Below, in pieces: positions 22,601 to 35,595 of a stretch of 64,000 nucleotides of DNA. The DNA is from Lomentospora prolificans (taxonomy: Eukaryota > Ascomycota > Sordariomycetes > Microascales > Microascaceae), in contig JARFXM010000011.1 of NCBI GenBank assembly GCA_029532625.1, positions 2,728,001-2,792,000 of the forward strand, given 5' to 3'. Made by a program: the position numbers and the translations under genes. Below the pieces are notes generated by a model. It made no database searches and was not told the DNA's origin. It saw nothing but the letters and a program-made list of their open reading frames with translations. Numbering within the stretch: the stretch's first letter is position 1; every line of letters starts with the position of its first letter.

Positions 22601-25216
22601 CCCTCCTTTTCGAACTCAGCCTGCGGGCCATGACCCAGAGCTATGGGACTCGCCCGGCTGTGTATACCATCTACTGATCTACACTTGGCAAGGAATCGAT
22701 AGGCGACAGGCAGTCAGATGGCAGTGAAGCTAGGCTAACTCTAGGCAGCGGAGGCGCTATCCGAAACAATCACTCGACTTGTAGTAGACATGGCCGCTCC
22801 TCCCCACCAAGGAGTTTCGACACTACCCTGGTTCCCCCGATTTCACCCACGAGTCCCGGCTGCCCACTCCCAGTAGTTTAGTATTCCGAACCTGCTCTGG
22901 CTTCCCGTTGAGAGAATGGAAGATACACAATATTGGGGTCTTCAATAGCGGCTGATTTCATACAATAGCATCATTCTGTTATAGAGACCAGCACGTTAAC
23001 ATCTAGCAGGGTATTCAGAATTTTCGCAGGAGTGAGATTAAATGCTGAGCAGAAATCTGGCTGGGTGATTCTTGGTATTAAACAGTTCACAGAGAGGCAC
23101 CTGGTAACACCATGCTTGGCAAGGCTCAACTACTGCGTTCGCCTTCCTTGTTTGTGCTCTCCGTTCTCTCAAATGGCCCCGCACCTCTTTACACCAACGA
23201 AACACTTTACCCCCATGTTCGCGGGTCCAGAGGGCAACGCCCAAACCGACCAGTACGGCATCATCAGCTACATGGGGCATGAGAAACACAAAGGGACCGA
23301 CAACGTGCATGATTCTGGCCTTTCCTAAAGAGACAGGGAAACTTGCAGTTGTGACTGAGGGCAGCGGAGCCCCTAGAAGTGGCGGAATAGGGCATCTCAT
23401 GCTTCGCCCCCTCCCACCAACGTCGATAGCCATCAACAAGAAGCTTGGTACCTTGTCATATTAAGTGTATTCGATTTCTCTCCTTTCCACAAAGTAACCC
23501 TATCGATATGTCTCGGAGTGAAACCCACCATCGGAGAGATCTTGGAGGCGCGTTACGGTTGACGCCGACGCCATCCACGAAAATCACCGGCACGGCCAGT
23601 CATCCTTGGCTCCTCCTCCGCCCAGCATGCTCACCCGTTTCTCAGAGCACGACTCAGTTATAGGTGTTCCTCTCGGCCAGTCTATTCGGGTCAACTGAAT
23701 CCATAAATTGGCTAACCGAGCGGGCTATGAGAATGGTATCATGGGGGTCAATGGAGCAGTCCTATTTGTTACAGTTATCAAAAGTGGAATCAGGATGTTT
23801 GGAAAATCCGGATTTTCCAGCTGGCCATGCGGAAGTTTCGAAACCCCCATCTTCAGCTCACACAGGGTTCCCCAGAGTGGCCAGTGCCAGCATGGCGACG
23901 CTTGTTTATTGGTGTGTCGCAATCGGCAGATGATGTAGGATTTGCCTTTTCTGTGTTCAGTGCTTGCATCAAAATTGATGATCTCGAATCGCAATTACCG
24001 CCGCGTTAATCCTCGAAAGGGAGACCTCAAATACGTCATAGTTCCCCGCTCTCAGGCCTTGTAGTTGAACAGAGATCAGAAGAAGAATGAGTGGTTAACT
24101 CCCCCACCTTATCGTTTTCCCAACCTACGCGGAGATCGCGTTCCACTCCACTCCAAGTCAAGGGAGGTCACATTATACATGCTGCACCTTTCGGGGAAGA
24201 TCGATTCTCTTTGGCCGCCTTATCCGCGTCCTCCTCTCCACATGCACGCACTCTGCGCGGCATGCTGCACTGTCCACTTCTCCCACTAGAACATCCCGCG
24301 AGCCAGTCAGCAGATCTCACGTTTTATCTACCATTCATCAATACGACTACAGTTTCCGTTTTTACCCATTAGCGGTGCCTTGGCGCTGGTAGACAGATCA
24401 CAACGCTCCAGGAGCCCTTTTATACACCTAAAATCCGGGTAAGTCTAGTAGATCTCTGTTTACCGCCCGGCGCAGTTGCTCCGGGGGACGGAGGACCTAG
24501 CAGTACAACATCTACCTCGTTTGCTGACAGGTTTTGTTAATCCATTCATAGATGTGACATGAAATCCCGAACATACCATCACCGCCCGCACCTCTTTCAC
24601 CCCCACTAGCTTAACCATATCGACTGGAAGAAAGAGAGTGACACAAGCTGGCTTCGATCTCATGAGAAGTATGAATCCGGCCTCCGCACACGTCGGCTCG
24701 ATGCCTTGCCAATACCTTTCAAGAGTAGGACTCTTCCCATTCCAAATCCATCGCTCCCCACCGGCCACCACTCATGCAGTTGCATAGTTCCGACTAATCA
24801 CCGTCGATCGCGCCTCACCACCCTCCACGCCCTGCATAATATGCGCCCCTCCTCTCCCCTCTCCACCTCCCTGCTCACCGTGAATCCATGTCACTCGCCA
24901 GACCCTAGATGCTCGTCCGGCCTGAGTCTGGATCAAGCAAGCCCTCCACTACACTTGCCCACCAAGCCAATTTATTCTCCAATATTTCTCGTATTGTTTC
25001 CCATCCATAACGTAAAGACCAGTAGTGCTAGTGGTCACGGTGCTCTTCCTGAGGGGGTGCTGCCTCCACCAAGTCAGGTCTAGCTCTCTTCTGCCAGCTT
25101 GTTTCGGGGCCTGGGTTAACCGCAAGCGGCCGATCTTGACAGCTTTCAGCTTTGAAAGAAGGCAACTCCATCTCGGGTTCACTGGAGAGCGTAGAGATGA
25201 TTTCCGCACACGTCTT

Positions 25217-25235
25217 TCCACACACACACACACAC
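25217..25235. repeat. (CA)n microsatellite
   Basis: About nine CA units lie in the gene desert. Confidence 0.85.
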
Positions 25236-28200
25236 TAGCTCCGTTTCTGACGGTATTGTTGCTTGGCTGCCAACGAGGCATCCAGGTGTGGCTTGGGGTT
25301 AGCTCTCCATCAGACCCCATCCGGCGCTGTTCACGCTCCGACTGAATACCTATAGGACTTGAATGTCGCGAAAGTGGTACGATATCTCGACTAGCGGGGG
25401 ACTCGTTGGTTTCTCCTGCTCAACCCCGATTGCCGGACGTGAAGCTAGAAGGGACTGAGGCGTTACGTCTCAAACAGGGCCGTTTCCAGAATACCTAGAC
25501 TTTGGTCTGGAAAGGCAAGCCTGCGCGGAGATACTGTTCAACGTTCGGCACGTGCCGGGCCCCGTGGTCAATCACGCTGCACGCCGTCCTTGGTTAATGT
25601 CGCGAGGTTCTAATGCATTCCGGATCTTCCGTTTACAGGCTTCCTGTGTGTCACACTTGTTGACCGTCAGTATTTTAAGCCGTGTTAGATACACGGATGG
25701 CATCAAGTCACCTCTAGAGTAAGGTACTCTGGGAAACTTGGTGAATAAGAAACGCGAAGCATCTCCCGGCCGGCTACGCTGCTCTCTCCAAGCGTACGAT
25801 CCTGGAGTAAGTCTTTTGCCACTCTTGTCTCACCTGCCATCGGATATTCATTAAGATAGGGTAGGATTCTCCACGGCGCCCGCATCGGGGTTGGAAAGCC
25901 ATTTATCAAGGGAAAAGTACCTTTCCGAGAATGAGGCTCGGGATACTGTCTTTTCCTGCGGATGGAATATTCGTCCATTTTAGGCCGTCTCTTGAATTCT
26001 TTGACCCCCTCTACCACTTGTAGGGTACCATACTTTTGTTGCTACACACCTCCTCTGACTTCTCTCGCGTCACCTCCCACTGATGTTGACCATACAAGAT
26101 GGCTCAGGAAGAAGTTAGAGTTACACCCGGTAACCTCGGGCGTAACCATCGAGAAAGAAGACTCAGTTTGCCTTCACGGCACGGATTGTGAAGGCGCATC
26201 AGGCATGCCGGTAGTCCTTGTAGCATGCTCTAGTGTGTTCTCTGCTTTTTCATCAAATCATGCAAAGCAAACAAGAGGGTGGCGTATCCCCGCAGGCCGA
26301 AGGCTATCTTGACCTACCTCGGATACGTATGACCAATTCGTCCTTGTTTCTAGAAACGAGTGTCTACTTCTTTCCACCTCCTGACTTGACAAGGGGCTAA
26401 CATATACTGCCAGCTCGTCTTTCTGTCCCCTTCATTTGCCTGTCCGGTCTGGCCTTACACGCGGTTTTCTCGCGCGATGTGGCCCCGTGAGTACCTCGTT
26501 ACCCTGTTCTCCATACGCCAAGAGCAAAAAGCGGAAGACGAGAAAAGCAAAGGAAAGTATGTCAGAGGATAAAAGGCATATAAAGCGTTGACGTCTCCAT
26601 TACGACATTACGCCGCGGTTCGATTCCTTCGCAGTATTCGCAATCACTAACCGGAGCCCTCCGGGCTTATCCATCGGTTTTCGCCATGTGTGGCCTAAAT
26701 TGCTCGGAGGCCAATATTTTTATTTTCAAAGTGTCTATTAATAGCGCCGAGCAGATGAGTGTGGGTGGGTTGCAAGGTAGGTTCTGTCTCTCTCATATAC
26801 ATAGTTTGCAACGTTTTCCATCTCATATTCCACTACTTCGCGGGCCTCTTGGAGGCCAGGACCGAGCCGTTATCGATAAGCTCATTGTCGCTCGCTTCCT
26901 GTTCAATCTATTCTGTCACGGCCAGCAGCTCTGGATCCGAAGATCTTAGATGCGTGACGTGACTGTTACCTAGGCTCTCCGAGGCATGATCCGCGGAGTT
27001 CCAGATTCGCCCGTCGTTCACAGGACTGGATGAAATAGCGGCCCTAGTCGGGGGCCGGCTGACCACGCCTTAACCTCGCGTTGCTTTCCGGATGAACCAG
27101 TCCCGTTTCGCCCTCTGCAGGTGTGTGTGTGTTTTGCCCTGCCTGTTTTGAATGTGGCTACCGTTCAAGCTAGCTGGGTGTCAGGTGCCTTGAAGGGTTA
27201 GCATCTACGCTGTGTCATCCAAGACATGATTTCCATCCCCCTTTTTCTTGAGTTTGTTTCTTGATACGTATGCGTATGACCCGGCACGCGGACTGGAGGT
27301 GCGGAGCATATTCGCCGAGGATGCGGCTCGTCCGCCCTGGTTGGCCAACCGACCCGACTTGTTTTGCCATATACTAGCTTAGAACGTACATATCATACTC
27401 ACGCAGATGGTTCAGGTTTGATACTGCGCTGCCTCTGAATATCTTGCTGTTCCCCGCTTGGCGTGATGATAATCCGTTGGCGTCAAGTTCGGTAATCGGC
27501 GTATTTCATGTTTTTTTTTTTTTCTTCCGGGTGTCGTCTTGTGACGGCTTAAGCCTTTCAAAATCGCCCGTCAAAGGGGTGACATTCGGACCTTTTTAAC
27601 TTTGTTTCATTTTACCTTGTGAAATGGATGGTAAGGAAGGGTTGAAGTTGCACAATGAAACGCCGGACACCTTTCACTTGACTGGGCTGAGCCTCTCTGA
27701 AAGCCGGTGTCCCAACACAGCGAAAGCCGTGGGATCCCTGTCTGCCGTTTGGTTTGGCGAGCTGCGGGCGAAAGGCGAATTAAAAACAGAAAAACCTCGC
27801 TTCTTCCCTTGTGGCACCTTCAGCTCCCCTCTGCTTGAGTGAGACATGCATTCATATGTGCAGGCTCACGTTCCTATCTAAGGACCGCAAACGGTGGGAT
27901 GAAGAAGCAACGTTTACGGACAATCATTCTCGTGCGCCGCTGGAATAGGGGAGTCGGAGTCGATCCCTCTGGTAAAATGACCTTGGATGATGCGCATTAG
28001 GCTTGTCTTTGTTGCTCATTCTCCGCCCGACGGAAAGTAGGGAAACAGATTCCATGTCAATGGCGAGGCCTATGACCCAGTCTCACCGGTGCCTTGCTTA
28101 TGTCGCCGCTGATACGTTTGGGTTCCGTGAGGGTGTTGAAGCCCGCATCGTTGGCGAGGTCGACGTATCCGTATCCATGCTGCGGATAAGGTCCAAGTTC

Positions 28201-28908
28201 TTTTTACCGCGATGGAAGAGAGATACTAGTCGTACAGGGGTGAAAGGTGTCAAACACAGAAATCTTGATGGTAGTCTTTCTTCTCAGACTCCTTGAGTCC
28301 TCCAAATGTGGGGAGTATCGAGCCTTGAGGGGAGGAAATGCTCCACCATCCGGGAGTTGTGAAACATGCGTGTCGTCCAACCTCAACGTCGAAGCATCGA
28401 ACAGGCTTGACCGTGGCGTAGCTGTCGATCGCGGCTTCTTCCTCCCTACTCCCTCACCCCTGCGTTGTGCTTTCATCTAGACTTGCCGGATCCCGGATTT
28501 GCGTCCAAAGGAATACCTACCCCAGGATAAGCCCAAGGGATCTTCCACGACATCAGCAAGGTGCATCAATGGCTGTGTCAGTCCGGAAACCTATGCTCTC
28601 ATTTTTACAGAAAACGACATTAGTGCCATAATCTGACGCAACATTCCTCTTCACCCCAGTTTCTCAACGGTCGTTCGCCTTCTAGAGCGGCCCGAGATAC
28701 TTGTCGACTCGAGGTCTCTAGCCTGGTACGGGGACAGCCAGTTCGTGTCCGGCTGAGAGGATGATCTTGGACTTCTTTACTTTTATCGACGGTAGTCTGC
28801 TTGACTAGAGAAACTGTCGATCTTTGGTACTAGAACTGACATGATTGTACAGATCCTATGTGTCCCCCCGATTCACCAGGTAGCGATAGCCGAGTAGGAA
28901 TCAATCAA

Positions 28909-28918
28909 TATATAAATA
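28909..28918 (+). promoter_or_regulatory. TATA box of the small secreted protein gene
   Basis: ATATATAAAT lies 88 bp upstream of ATG 29006, a good distance for a fungal TATA element. Confidence 0.6.
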
Positions 28919-29005
28919 GCGAGTTCCCGAGCCAAACTCGAACCTACAATGATGCAACTCATTCGCTCTGAGCACAGCCGCCTTTACACCTCACACAAAG
29001 ACACA

Positions 29006-29528
29006 ATGGTCAAAATTACACTCGCTGTCATCATCTCCACCGCCGCGTAAGTTTGCATCCCTCTCCCCGCCTCGACATCTTGAGTAACACCATCATAGCA
29101 CCGCCCTCGCCTTCGGGCCCGGGCGTTTCGGCGGCGGCGGCCCCGGAGGACCAGGAGGACCAGGTAGACTAACTGGGCCTGGCGGTTTCAACGGCCATAG
29201 AGGTCACAGAGGCCCAGGCAGATGGGAAGGCCCCGGTGGATTCGGACGCCCAGGTGGCCCTTGGGGATGCGATGGACCGTCCGATGGCTGGCCGCATAGC
29301 GGCTGGGCTACTTTCACCCGTACCAGGACAGTGCCGTGCCACTATCCTACGACTGCTACTACTGACACCACTACCGGCACCACTACTGGCACTACTACTG
29401 GCACCACTACTACTGACACTACTACTGGCACCACTACTAGCATTAGTACGTCATTCTCTCCCCTCTCATCTCTGGAGGCATGATTTCTGACAGACTTCTC
29501 AGCCATACTACCAGTTCCTACTATCTAG
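29006..29528 (+). CDS. Small secreted Gly/Pro-rich protein with Thr-rich tail
   Basis: The three exons are 29006-29046, 29099-29445 and 29494-29528, giving 140 residues. The start MVKITLAVIISTAATALA is a clear signal peptide. Then comes a Gly/Pro/Arg segment with GGPGGPGGPG and several FGG and PGG words, a short part with Trp and two Cys (WGCDGPSDGW, TVPCHYP), and a Thr-rich stretch of TTTGT and TTTDT units suited to O-glycosylation. The last exon adds NFSAILPVPTI. Intron 1 has donor GTAAGT and intron 2 donor GTACGT. Without intron 2 the frame ends 46 bp earlier at 29482 (TSFSPLSSLEA), so the tail is less sure. The family is not recognised; it may be a cell-wall or effector-like protein. Confidence 0.7.
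29330..29445 (+). repeat. Coding ACT/ACC triplet repeat (Thr tract)
   Basis: Degenerate ACT/ACC codons broken by GGC or GAC encode TTTGT and TTTDT units. The low complexity is confined to the tail of the secreted protein gene and suits slippage-driven length change. Confidence 0.75.
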
Positions 29529-29808
29529 GAGTAGTCGGAGCAGTACGCCCGCTGCATAAGGAATCGATAGAATGATGTGTGCATCCCTGTAACAGCGATA
29601 CACTGATGGCGGCGGCCCCTGTTGGAAGTCAAGTAAATAGCGCTGGCTATTTTGCTAGCATATATAAACTATGTCTATAACTGTTGAATACACGAGTGCA
29701 ACATTCGCTGTCTTATGCTCGACACAAAAGATCCTATGTGTTTTCAGGTCCATGACGCCACGTATAACATGCTGTTTTGTATAGTTAAAGCATATGGTCC
29801 TGCAGCGC

Positions 29809-32800
29809 TCACGCCGAAGCGCCAATATTTCCCCATCTCTTCTTAATCTTCTCCTCCCAGTCAGCTATCCTTGCCACTTGGGATCCAATTAATATTTCCC
29901 CCCTTCTAAGCGTTGTCCGAAGCGGTTCAACGGAGAACCAGTCATGGTCAATCCGACAAACAAGATTCGGGCTCCCCCCCACAGTAGTGTTCTTTTCAAC
30001 CTTGATCAATGTGTTTAAGCACGTTTCACAGAACGGATCCAGGCTTCGCGTGCAGATGTAGAACCTTTCTGTCGTGGTTAGAGTGTTAAGACACTGCAGG
30101 CACATGAGTGGATGTGGCCTTGAAAATGGCAGAAAAGGATCACACAAGCGCGGCTCATTGACTCCCAGCTCCGACACGCTGGCAGACCCGAGGGAATCAT
30201 CGGCGTACCTCCGCATGGACTGGAAAAGAGCCGTGGCATTCTCCGTGTCTCCAATCGCGACGAGTGCTCGAGAAAGATTTTCTAGTGCGTGAGAATCATT
30301 CTGTGGCTCATCATCATTGAGAATGGCGATGCTCTCGATGATGATAGTAGATAGGAGCTTCTGAGATTCAGCGGTCCTTCCCATCTGAGCGTAGAGAAGG
30401 CCTAGGTAGAGGGAGGCATCATTGACGTTGATACCATTAAGTCGTTGAGGAAGCTCTTTGACTTGATTCTTGGTAAGGTGAGAGTTCTGCAACTGCTCAA
30501 GCTTTTGAAGGAGCGGCTCTGCAGCTGGTGATTTAGCGCCCACCGTTACAATCATCTGCTTGTATACCTGCGCACGGCTACGCATGGAGAGGGCATACAA
30601 AGTTCTCACGAGAACACTACCCCTAGGATGTCCACCAATCGCCGATATGTCGTCCAGGATTGCGAGGGCGCCAATATAGTCGCGTGAGAAGTATTTGAGG
30701 CTGGCCAAAGAGAGTCTCAAGTTTAGCTGCGCGCTCGTATCCTGCGCGCGTTCAGTTGCCTCTATGGCGATTTGATATCTCGAAATCATAGTCTCAACCC
30801 TACCTCGGATACAAGCAGTCTTGGGGATAATCCACTCCGAATCGCTAGTGCCTGATGCTTGAGCAACGAGAAAGTCGGTAAGGCGACTCCCACCGACGGA
30901 CTTGCCCGGGTTATCATCCATCCAGTCTAGTAGCTTCATGATGAGCTCATGGCGATTATGAGCTGCAAGTACTTCGAGGTAAGCTTCTTCCGGCTCGAAT
31001 TTTTCCGGCTCATAGGCGTTCAAAATCGCTTTCTGGAAGTATGGGATGGCATCCTCGACTCGCCCAAGCTTGTCGTAGCATTTTGCGATCTGGAGTCGAT
31101 TTGTGTAGAGTCTCCACCTGCTAAAGTCTTTATCACGATTTGTGGTGAACTTTCCTGTGGCTATGAGCCGCTCCTCAAGTGACTCACACATGAGATGCTT
31201 GACCAAAGCCCTGTCGTACTGCCGGTTTTTCATGTAACAGTATGCGATTCGACCACATGTTTCTACCATGTCGCCGTCTAATGGAAGAGCTTCATCGAAG
31301 AACTTGAGCGCTTCATCGTGTAACCCGAGGTTGAGATACGTACTTCCAACTCGCCGTAGAGAGTGCGCCGTCTTGGGTATGTTGGACCAGTTGAGAGCCC
31401 TGCGCATCCTCACCCGAGGTGGGATCGACGACCATTGGAAGTCTGAATCATTCCAGGTATGCCCATCCTGAATATAAGCAACACTGTGAACAATTTGAAA
31501 ACACGTCATGGTCGGAATGTAGAGTCCGAACTCGGGGTCTAGCCATGCATGGGCGTACAGCCGGCCAATTTTCTGGACCAAGCCGCCAGGCTTGGAGGCG
31601 GCGGTGATGGCCCAATCGCGAGACTCTTCGTCGAGACCACTTAGAACCTCAGTATCACTCATCCATCGCTGCAAGCAGTCTATATTGACGTCAGTGAACA
31701 GTTTCAGGCTCTCTTCCTCCTGTGTCCAGTCGAGCATATTCTTTCGGCGGGTAAGCAGCATGTAAAGGCAGCGTCCGATATACTGCTTGTCCTTGCGAGA
31801 GACCCGCGACTTATCCACGCTGACCAAGTGCTCCTGCCAATACCAGGTGGCATACTGCCACATTGGACCGTTTTCCGGGTTCCTCTGGAATGATTTGGGC
31901 TCCAGAAGGATACGAAGACAAGTTTTGAGAACGTGTATCCTCGCCTCTACCAGGTCGAACCCAATGGCGGGCCCTCCCGACTTGGCCTTGACATTCGTTG
32001 AGATGTCATCTCGTAGAAATTCTGTAATGGAGGCATGGAAGAATTGGACCGTGGTTGTCTTCTTGTTAGAGTTGAAGTCAATCATGGCAGGAGATGAGAA
32101 GTCGGGGCTTTCCCATGGATTTAATGGGGATCGAGAACCGGCAGGAGATCGTGATCTAGCTGGTGAGCGAGAGGCGCTACGAGGAGAGGTGCCAGACCCT
32201 GGATTTTGGTCGTTGTGGCGTTGGTATAGATCGGCCGTTGTAAGTCCATCTTCCCGATCGAGAGTGAAGAAAGACGAAAACTGTGTACGAAGCGTTTCCT
32301 CGAGGTTGACTGCTGGGTCCCCAAACTTAAGCTCAAGTATGGTTTCAAGCTGCTCCAAGGTGAGTGTCTGTTCTGCACAGGTGACCCAAATAAGAGCCTC
32401 GTTCAAATCTGCCGCGTGTGCTTCAGATAGAGTTGCTGATAGTTGCTCCATCATCTTGTACAAGGTGCCGTTGATTTCTCTGGGGAACTCTTCAAGGCTC
32501 TCAAGAATCATCCTTGGATGACTCTTGCGGTTTAGGTCCGATATCATTATACGCGCAAGAATAAAGAGACCATCGACTTGTTTCGTCATCTTCTCTACCA
32601 CTTGCTCCTTGAACCGAGGTTGAGTGCGGCGTAGGACCCTAGAGCGGCGAACTTCATCGATAATATAAAGCCGAACATCCTGCGCGACAAGCTCAGGGGT
32701 CAGATGAATTGTCCGTAACTGTTGGCTGCTGGCGTCTTCGTCAAGGTAGATGGATATTGTCTCGGTCATGATGTTACGTCCTATCAAGGCTAACTGAACC

Positions 32801-34221
32801 TTCGTCGTCTGATACTTTTCCGGAAGATCTGTGAGCAGAGGAAGGAGCTCCTCGACTTCCGCCTTCTCCGCTTCATCGACGCCATCGAGGAAAAGATAGA
32901 TTTTCCGCGTACGTGTGTCGGTAGCGCAAGGAGTGTTGATGAGTGACCTGACGGCGCTAGGGATGGTCTTGATCTCGTCACGAGATTGCAACTTTCGCAG
33001 GATTTGCTTCCCGTAGAAGGCGTCGTCTTCACTAAGTTGATAGGCAATATCCCGGAGACATTGGTTCACTGATCTAGTTTCCGGATTGTTCTCGCGAAAA
33101 AAGAAGTAGCCAATTGAGTCAGCCGATGCCTCGCTAGTTTGGGACAATAAATCCTCCATCCACGAAATCAATCGCGAAGTCAGATAAGACTTCCCCGTAC
33201 CTAGAAAGAGTCGTTAGCGATACATAGCTATAGATTGTTCAGGTCTCAGCCATACCAGGGTTACCGCAGATCCATAGAAAAGGGAATTCCCCAGCTACCC
33301 ACGATTTGAAAGAAGCATCAGCCACTAGCCAGTCACCAGTACTGGGCGTCCGCGAGCCTTTAAGCAAGTTGTATCGGTCCTCTGGGTACACAGAGGGTTG
33401 AAGTATCTCCTTGATCATTTGTCGGTTACTTAGCGCGGTCTTTTCCCTCGTTTCAGCTCGCAGGTTGTCGATCTCCTCAGCCAGGCGGTGTTGTAGAGAG
33501 AGAGTACGCTTAATTGACGCCAAAGTCTCTGCCATGACTAAACCTTCTTCACCCTTGGTAAGACTATCAAGCTTGGCCAGGGCTTCAGGAACTTTGCTCT
33601 CACGACCAAAAACTTTTCGAAAATATGCCTTGACGCGGCCGCGATTGACTTCTTCGGTAGCGATGAGGAGAGTCTCAAAGAGGGCAGCGAGGATTTGGAT
33701 AACCTTCTCACGCAGCTGTGGAGACATCTCCTCCTTTATATAAAACTCAAGGCGAACCGTGAAGTCCTGTATGATGGGCGCGTAAGGATAACATGAGCTT
33801 AAGGGCGCCGTGCTTACTCAGGGCAGCTTACCTGAAGGCGGACAAACAGGTCTAGGATAGCATCGTACATGTCAGACACATCGCCGGCAGCGCCAACGAG
33901 ATACATAACGGCCGAGAAGATGTGTTGGCTCGGTGGGAAAACATCTTCGGCCCCACCGGCAACAATGCCACCGATTACTTCGATGGGTTTGAGGAGAGTA
34001 CCAACGACATCGATAAGCCTCCGCTCACGGTTGCGGAAATTCACAAACTGCTCATTCTGATCTCTAATCAGGCGAAGGAGGGCGTTCGCTGAAGTGATGG
34101 GAGGGTTATTGAAGTCTTTTTGGGAAGCCTCGGCAGATTTGAGATAGACATTGTAAGCATCTTCCACAAGGGACCCAAAACGCTTCTCAAGCTCCTCGCG
34201 CCTCTCCGAGAGGACGCTCAT
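29809..34221 (-). CDS. Goodbye-NACHT-TPR STAND protein (fungal NLR-like)
   Basis: The three exons are 34221-33832, 33766-33256 and 33200-29809, giving 1430 residues. Residues 1-270 match the fungal STAND N-terminal Goodbye domain (FRNRERRLIDVVGTLLKPIE, VFPPSQHIFSAVMYLV, LQDFTVRL, KVPEALAKLDSL). A NACHT NTPase follows: Walker A GNPGTGKS near 298-305, completed by splicing the second intron, and Walker B KIYLFLDGVDEAE near 400. TPR-like helices fill the second half (LRRVGSTYLNLGLHDEALKF, LQIAKCYDKLGRVEDAI). The last 100 residues hold a Cys-rich module (CLQC, YIC, FCETC, then C and H) that looks zinc-binding, like a ZZ or RING finger. STAND proteins act as ATP-dependent switches that oligomerise on recognising a ligand; in fungi some control self/non-self cell death. 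The trigger here is unknown. The introns have GTAAGC and GTATGG donors. Confidence 0.9.
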
Positions 34222-35595
34222 GGCGGTGAGGACGATTCGGCAGGATTATGAAAGAATCGGACAGCCCACGGGGTTTGGACAGCCCAGGCAACACGCAGAG
34301 GTGCTAAATTTTCAAGAATCTGACTTGAGCAAAGCGTAGTGACGGTTTCAAGGAGCGTCGGTCCTTTTTATGAGTGCCAGCACACAGGGTCTAGGTTTTG
34401 CGACCAAGCCATACGAGCCGCTCAAGGCTGGAGCTGTGACAAATATTGCAGCTAAGGCATACCCAGGACGTCCATCTGCATCGGGTTTGCCCAATGGTCC
34501 TGAACAGGATTTGTTGGGTTCATTGGTTCAGATTGGGGAAATAGCGCCAGGGATCGACGGGTCACAGCCTAGAAGACTCACTCTGGGGGTGGGACCATCA
34601 ACCAGCGCCTTCCGAAACTCCAGATGCTGGGGTATAGCCAGCCTGGCTGGCCAGCCAGGTTGGCGGTCAATGCCACCCTGCCGCTCGTAATCCTACAGAC
34701 GATGTATCAACCCTCAGCATTGATGCACGCAAACCGGAAAAGATCTCTGTGTCCCGCAAACGGATCGTCTCAGCAATTACTCCTTCCTCATCCATAGCTA
34801 CCTTTGGTCTTTTGCCTTTGTGTGTGGCCAAGCGGGTGCTACAAGTAATCCGAAGGGTAGGTTGTGGTTACAAGACGTCCTATCCAATCCCTGTTTCGTC
34901 GCCTGTTTTGACTGGCTACCATCTTCGAGGGGGCTTGATGTTGCATTCCTAAATTGATTCGTCGGGCTTTCAGCGCTGGCAGGGATTCACTGCCCTAAGC
35001 CAGGCGCCACATGCCCATTTTCTTGGTCTATCGACGTGTTCCTGTCATGAGCCACCATGCAACAGTCTCGGACTTGCCCTCATGATTTCTCTTGCAAAAC
35101 GATTGGGGGACACGGAAACGACCAACTGTGGCTCGAGGAATTCAGGACGTCATGCCAAATAGTTTGGCGTCTGCCGGAGGAAGGCTCGGCCCGGAAATAC
35201 TTGGGCATCGCCCAGCACAGATTGCCAGCGACGAAAGTCAAGCGGAGACAACGCATGGAGGGGGCAGCCTAACTTTGTCACGCGACTTTGATAGCCAGCT
35301 CTGGAAAGTACCTACGTGAGAGGCTTGGACCATAACAATGCGAAAAGTGTACAAAGCATGATTGGCCTTCTGATGGGTCAGTACAAATTCCACGCAGTCA
35401 GGTGTGGGGTCTGTCAAATGGGGGGGGGGTAAGCGCTAATCGTGCGGGTAGTGCCTGGCGTGTACGACAGAAGCGAAAGAACATCAATTCCCAATATTCG
35501 AACCATCTTTGAATGTTCCATAGCTTTCCCCCTGAGGCGAGATGTGTACATATGCTGCGCTCTCAATCAAGGCTTCACTTTGGGAAAGGAGGCCC
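34222..35595. promoter_or_regulatory. Upstream region of the STAND gene
   Basis: This 1.4-kb space lies between the STAND start and the 3' end of the O-methyltransferase gene. It contains a large inverted repeat (34637-34664) and a run of ten G (35419-35429). No supported gene. Confidence 0.45.
34637..34664. repeat. Near-perfect 28-bp palindrome
   Basis: The 18-bp core CCTGGCTGGCCAGCCAGG (34642-34659) equals its own reverse complement. Outer arms GCCA (34637-34640) and TGGC (34661-34664) extend it with a single mismatched pair. It lies about 420 bp upstream of the STAND start codon. Confidence 0.8.

Larger units (their letters stand above)
19656..29005. other. Gene desert of about 9.3 kb
   Basis: I found no gene with a recognisable product. 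All ORFs here are under 150 codons, several begin only at TTG, and none extends through plausible introns into a known domain. GC content looks ordinary, so this is not an AT-rich RIP block. A CA microsatellite (25217-25235) and the palindrome CGGCACGTGCCG (25546-25557) are present. The right end carries the promoter of the small secreted protein. The stretch could hold long non-coding transcripts or worn-out transposon DNA; neither can be shown by eye. Confidence 0.4.
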
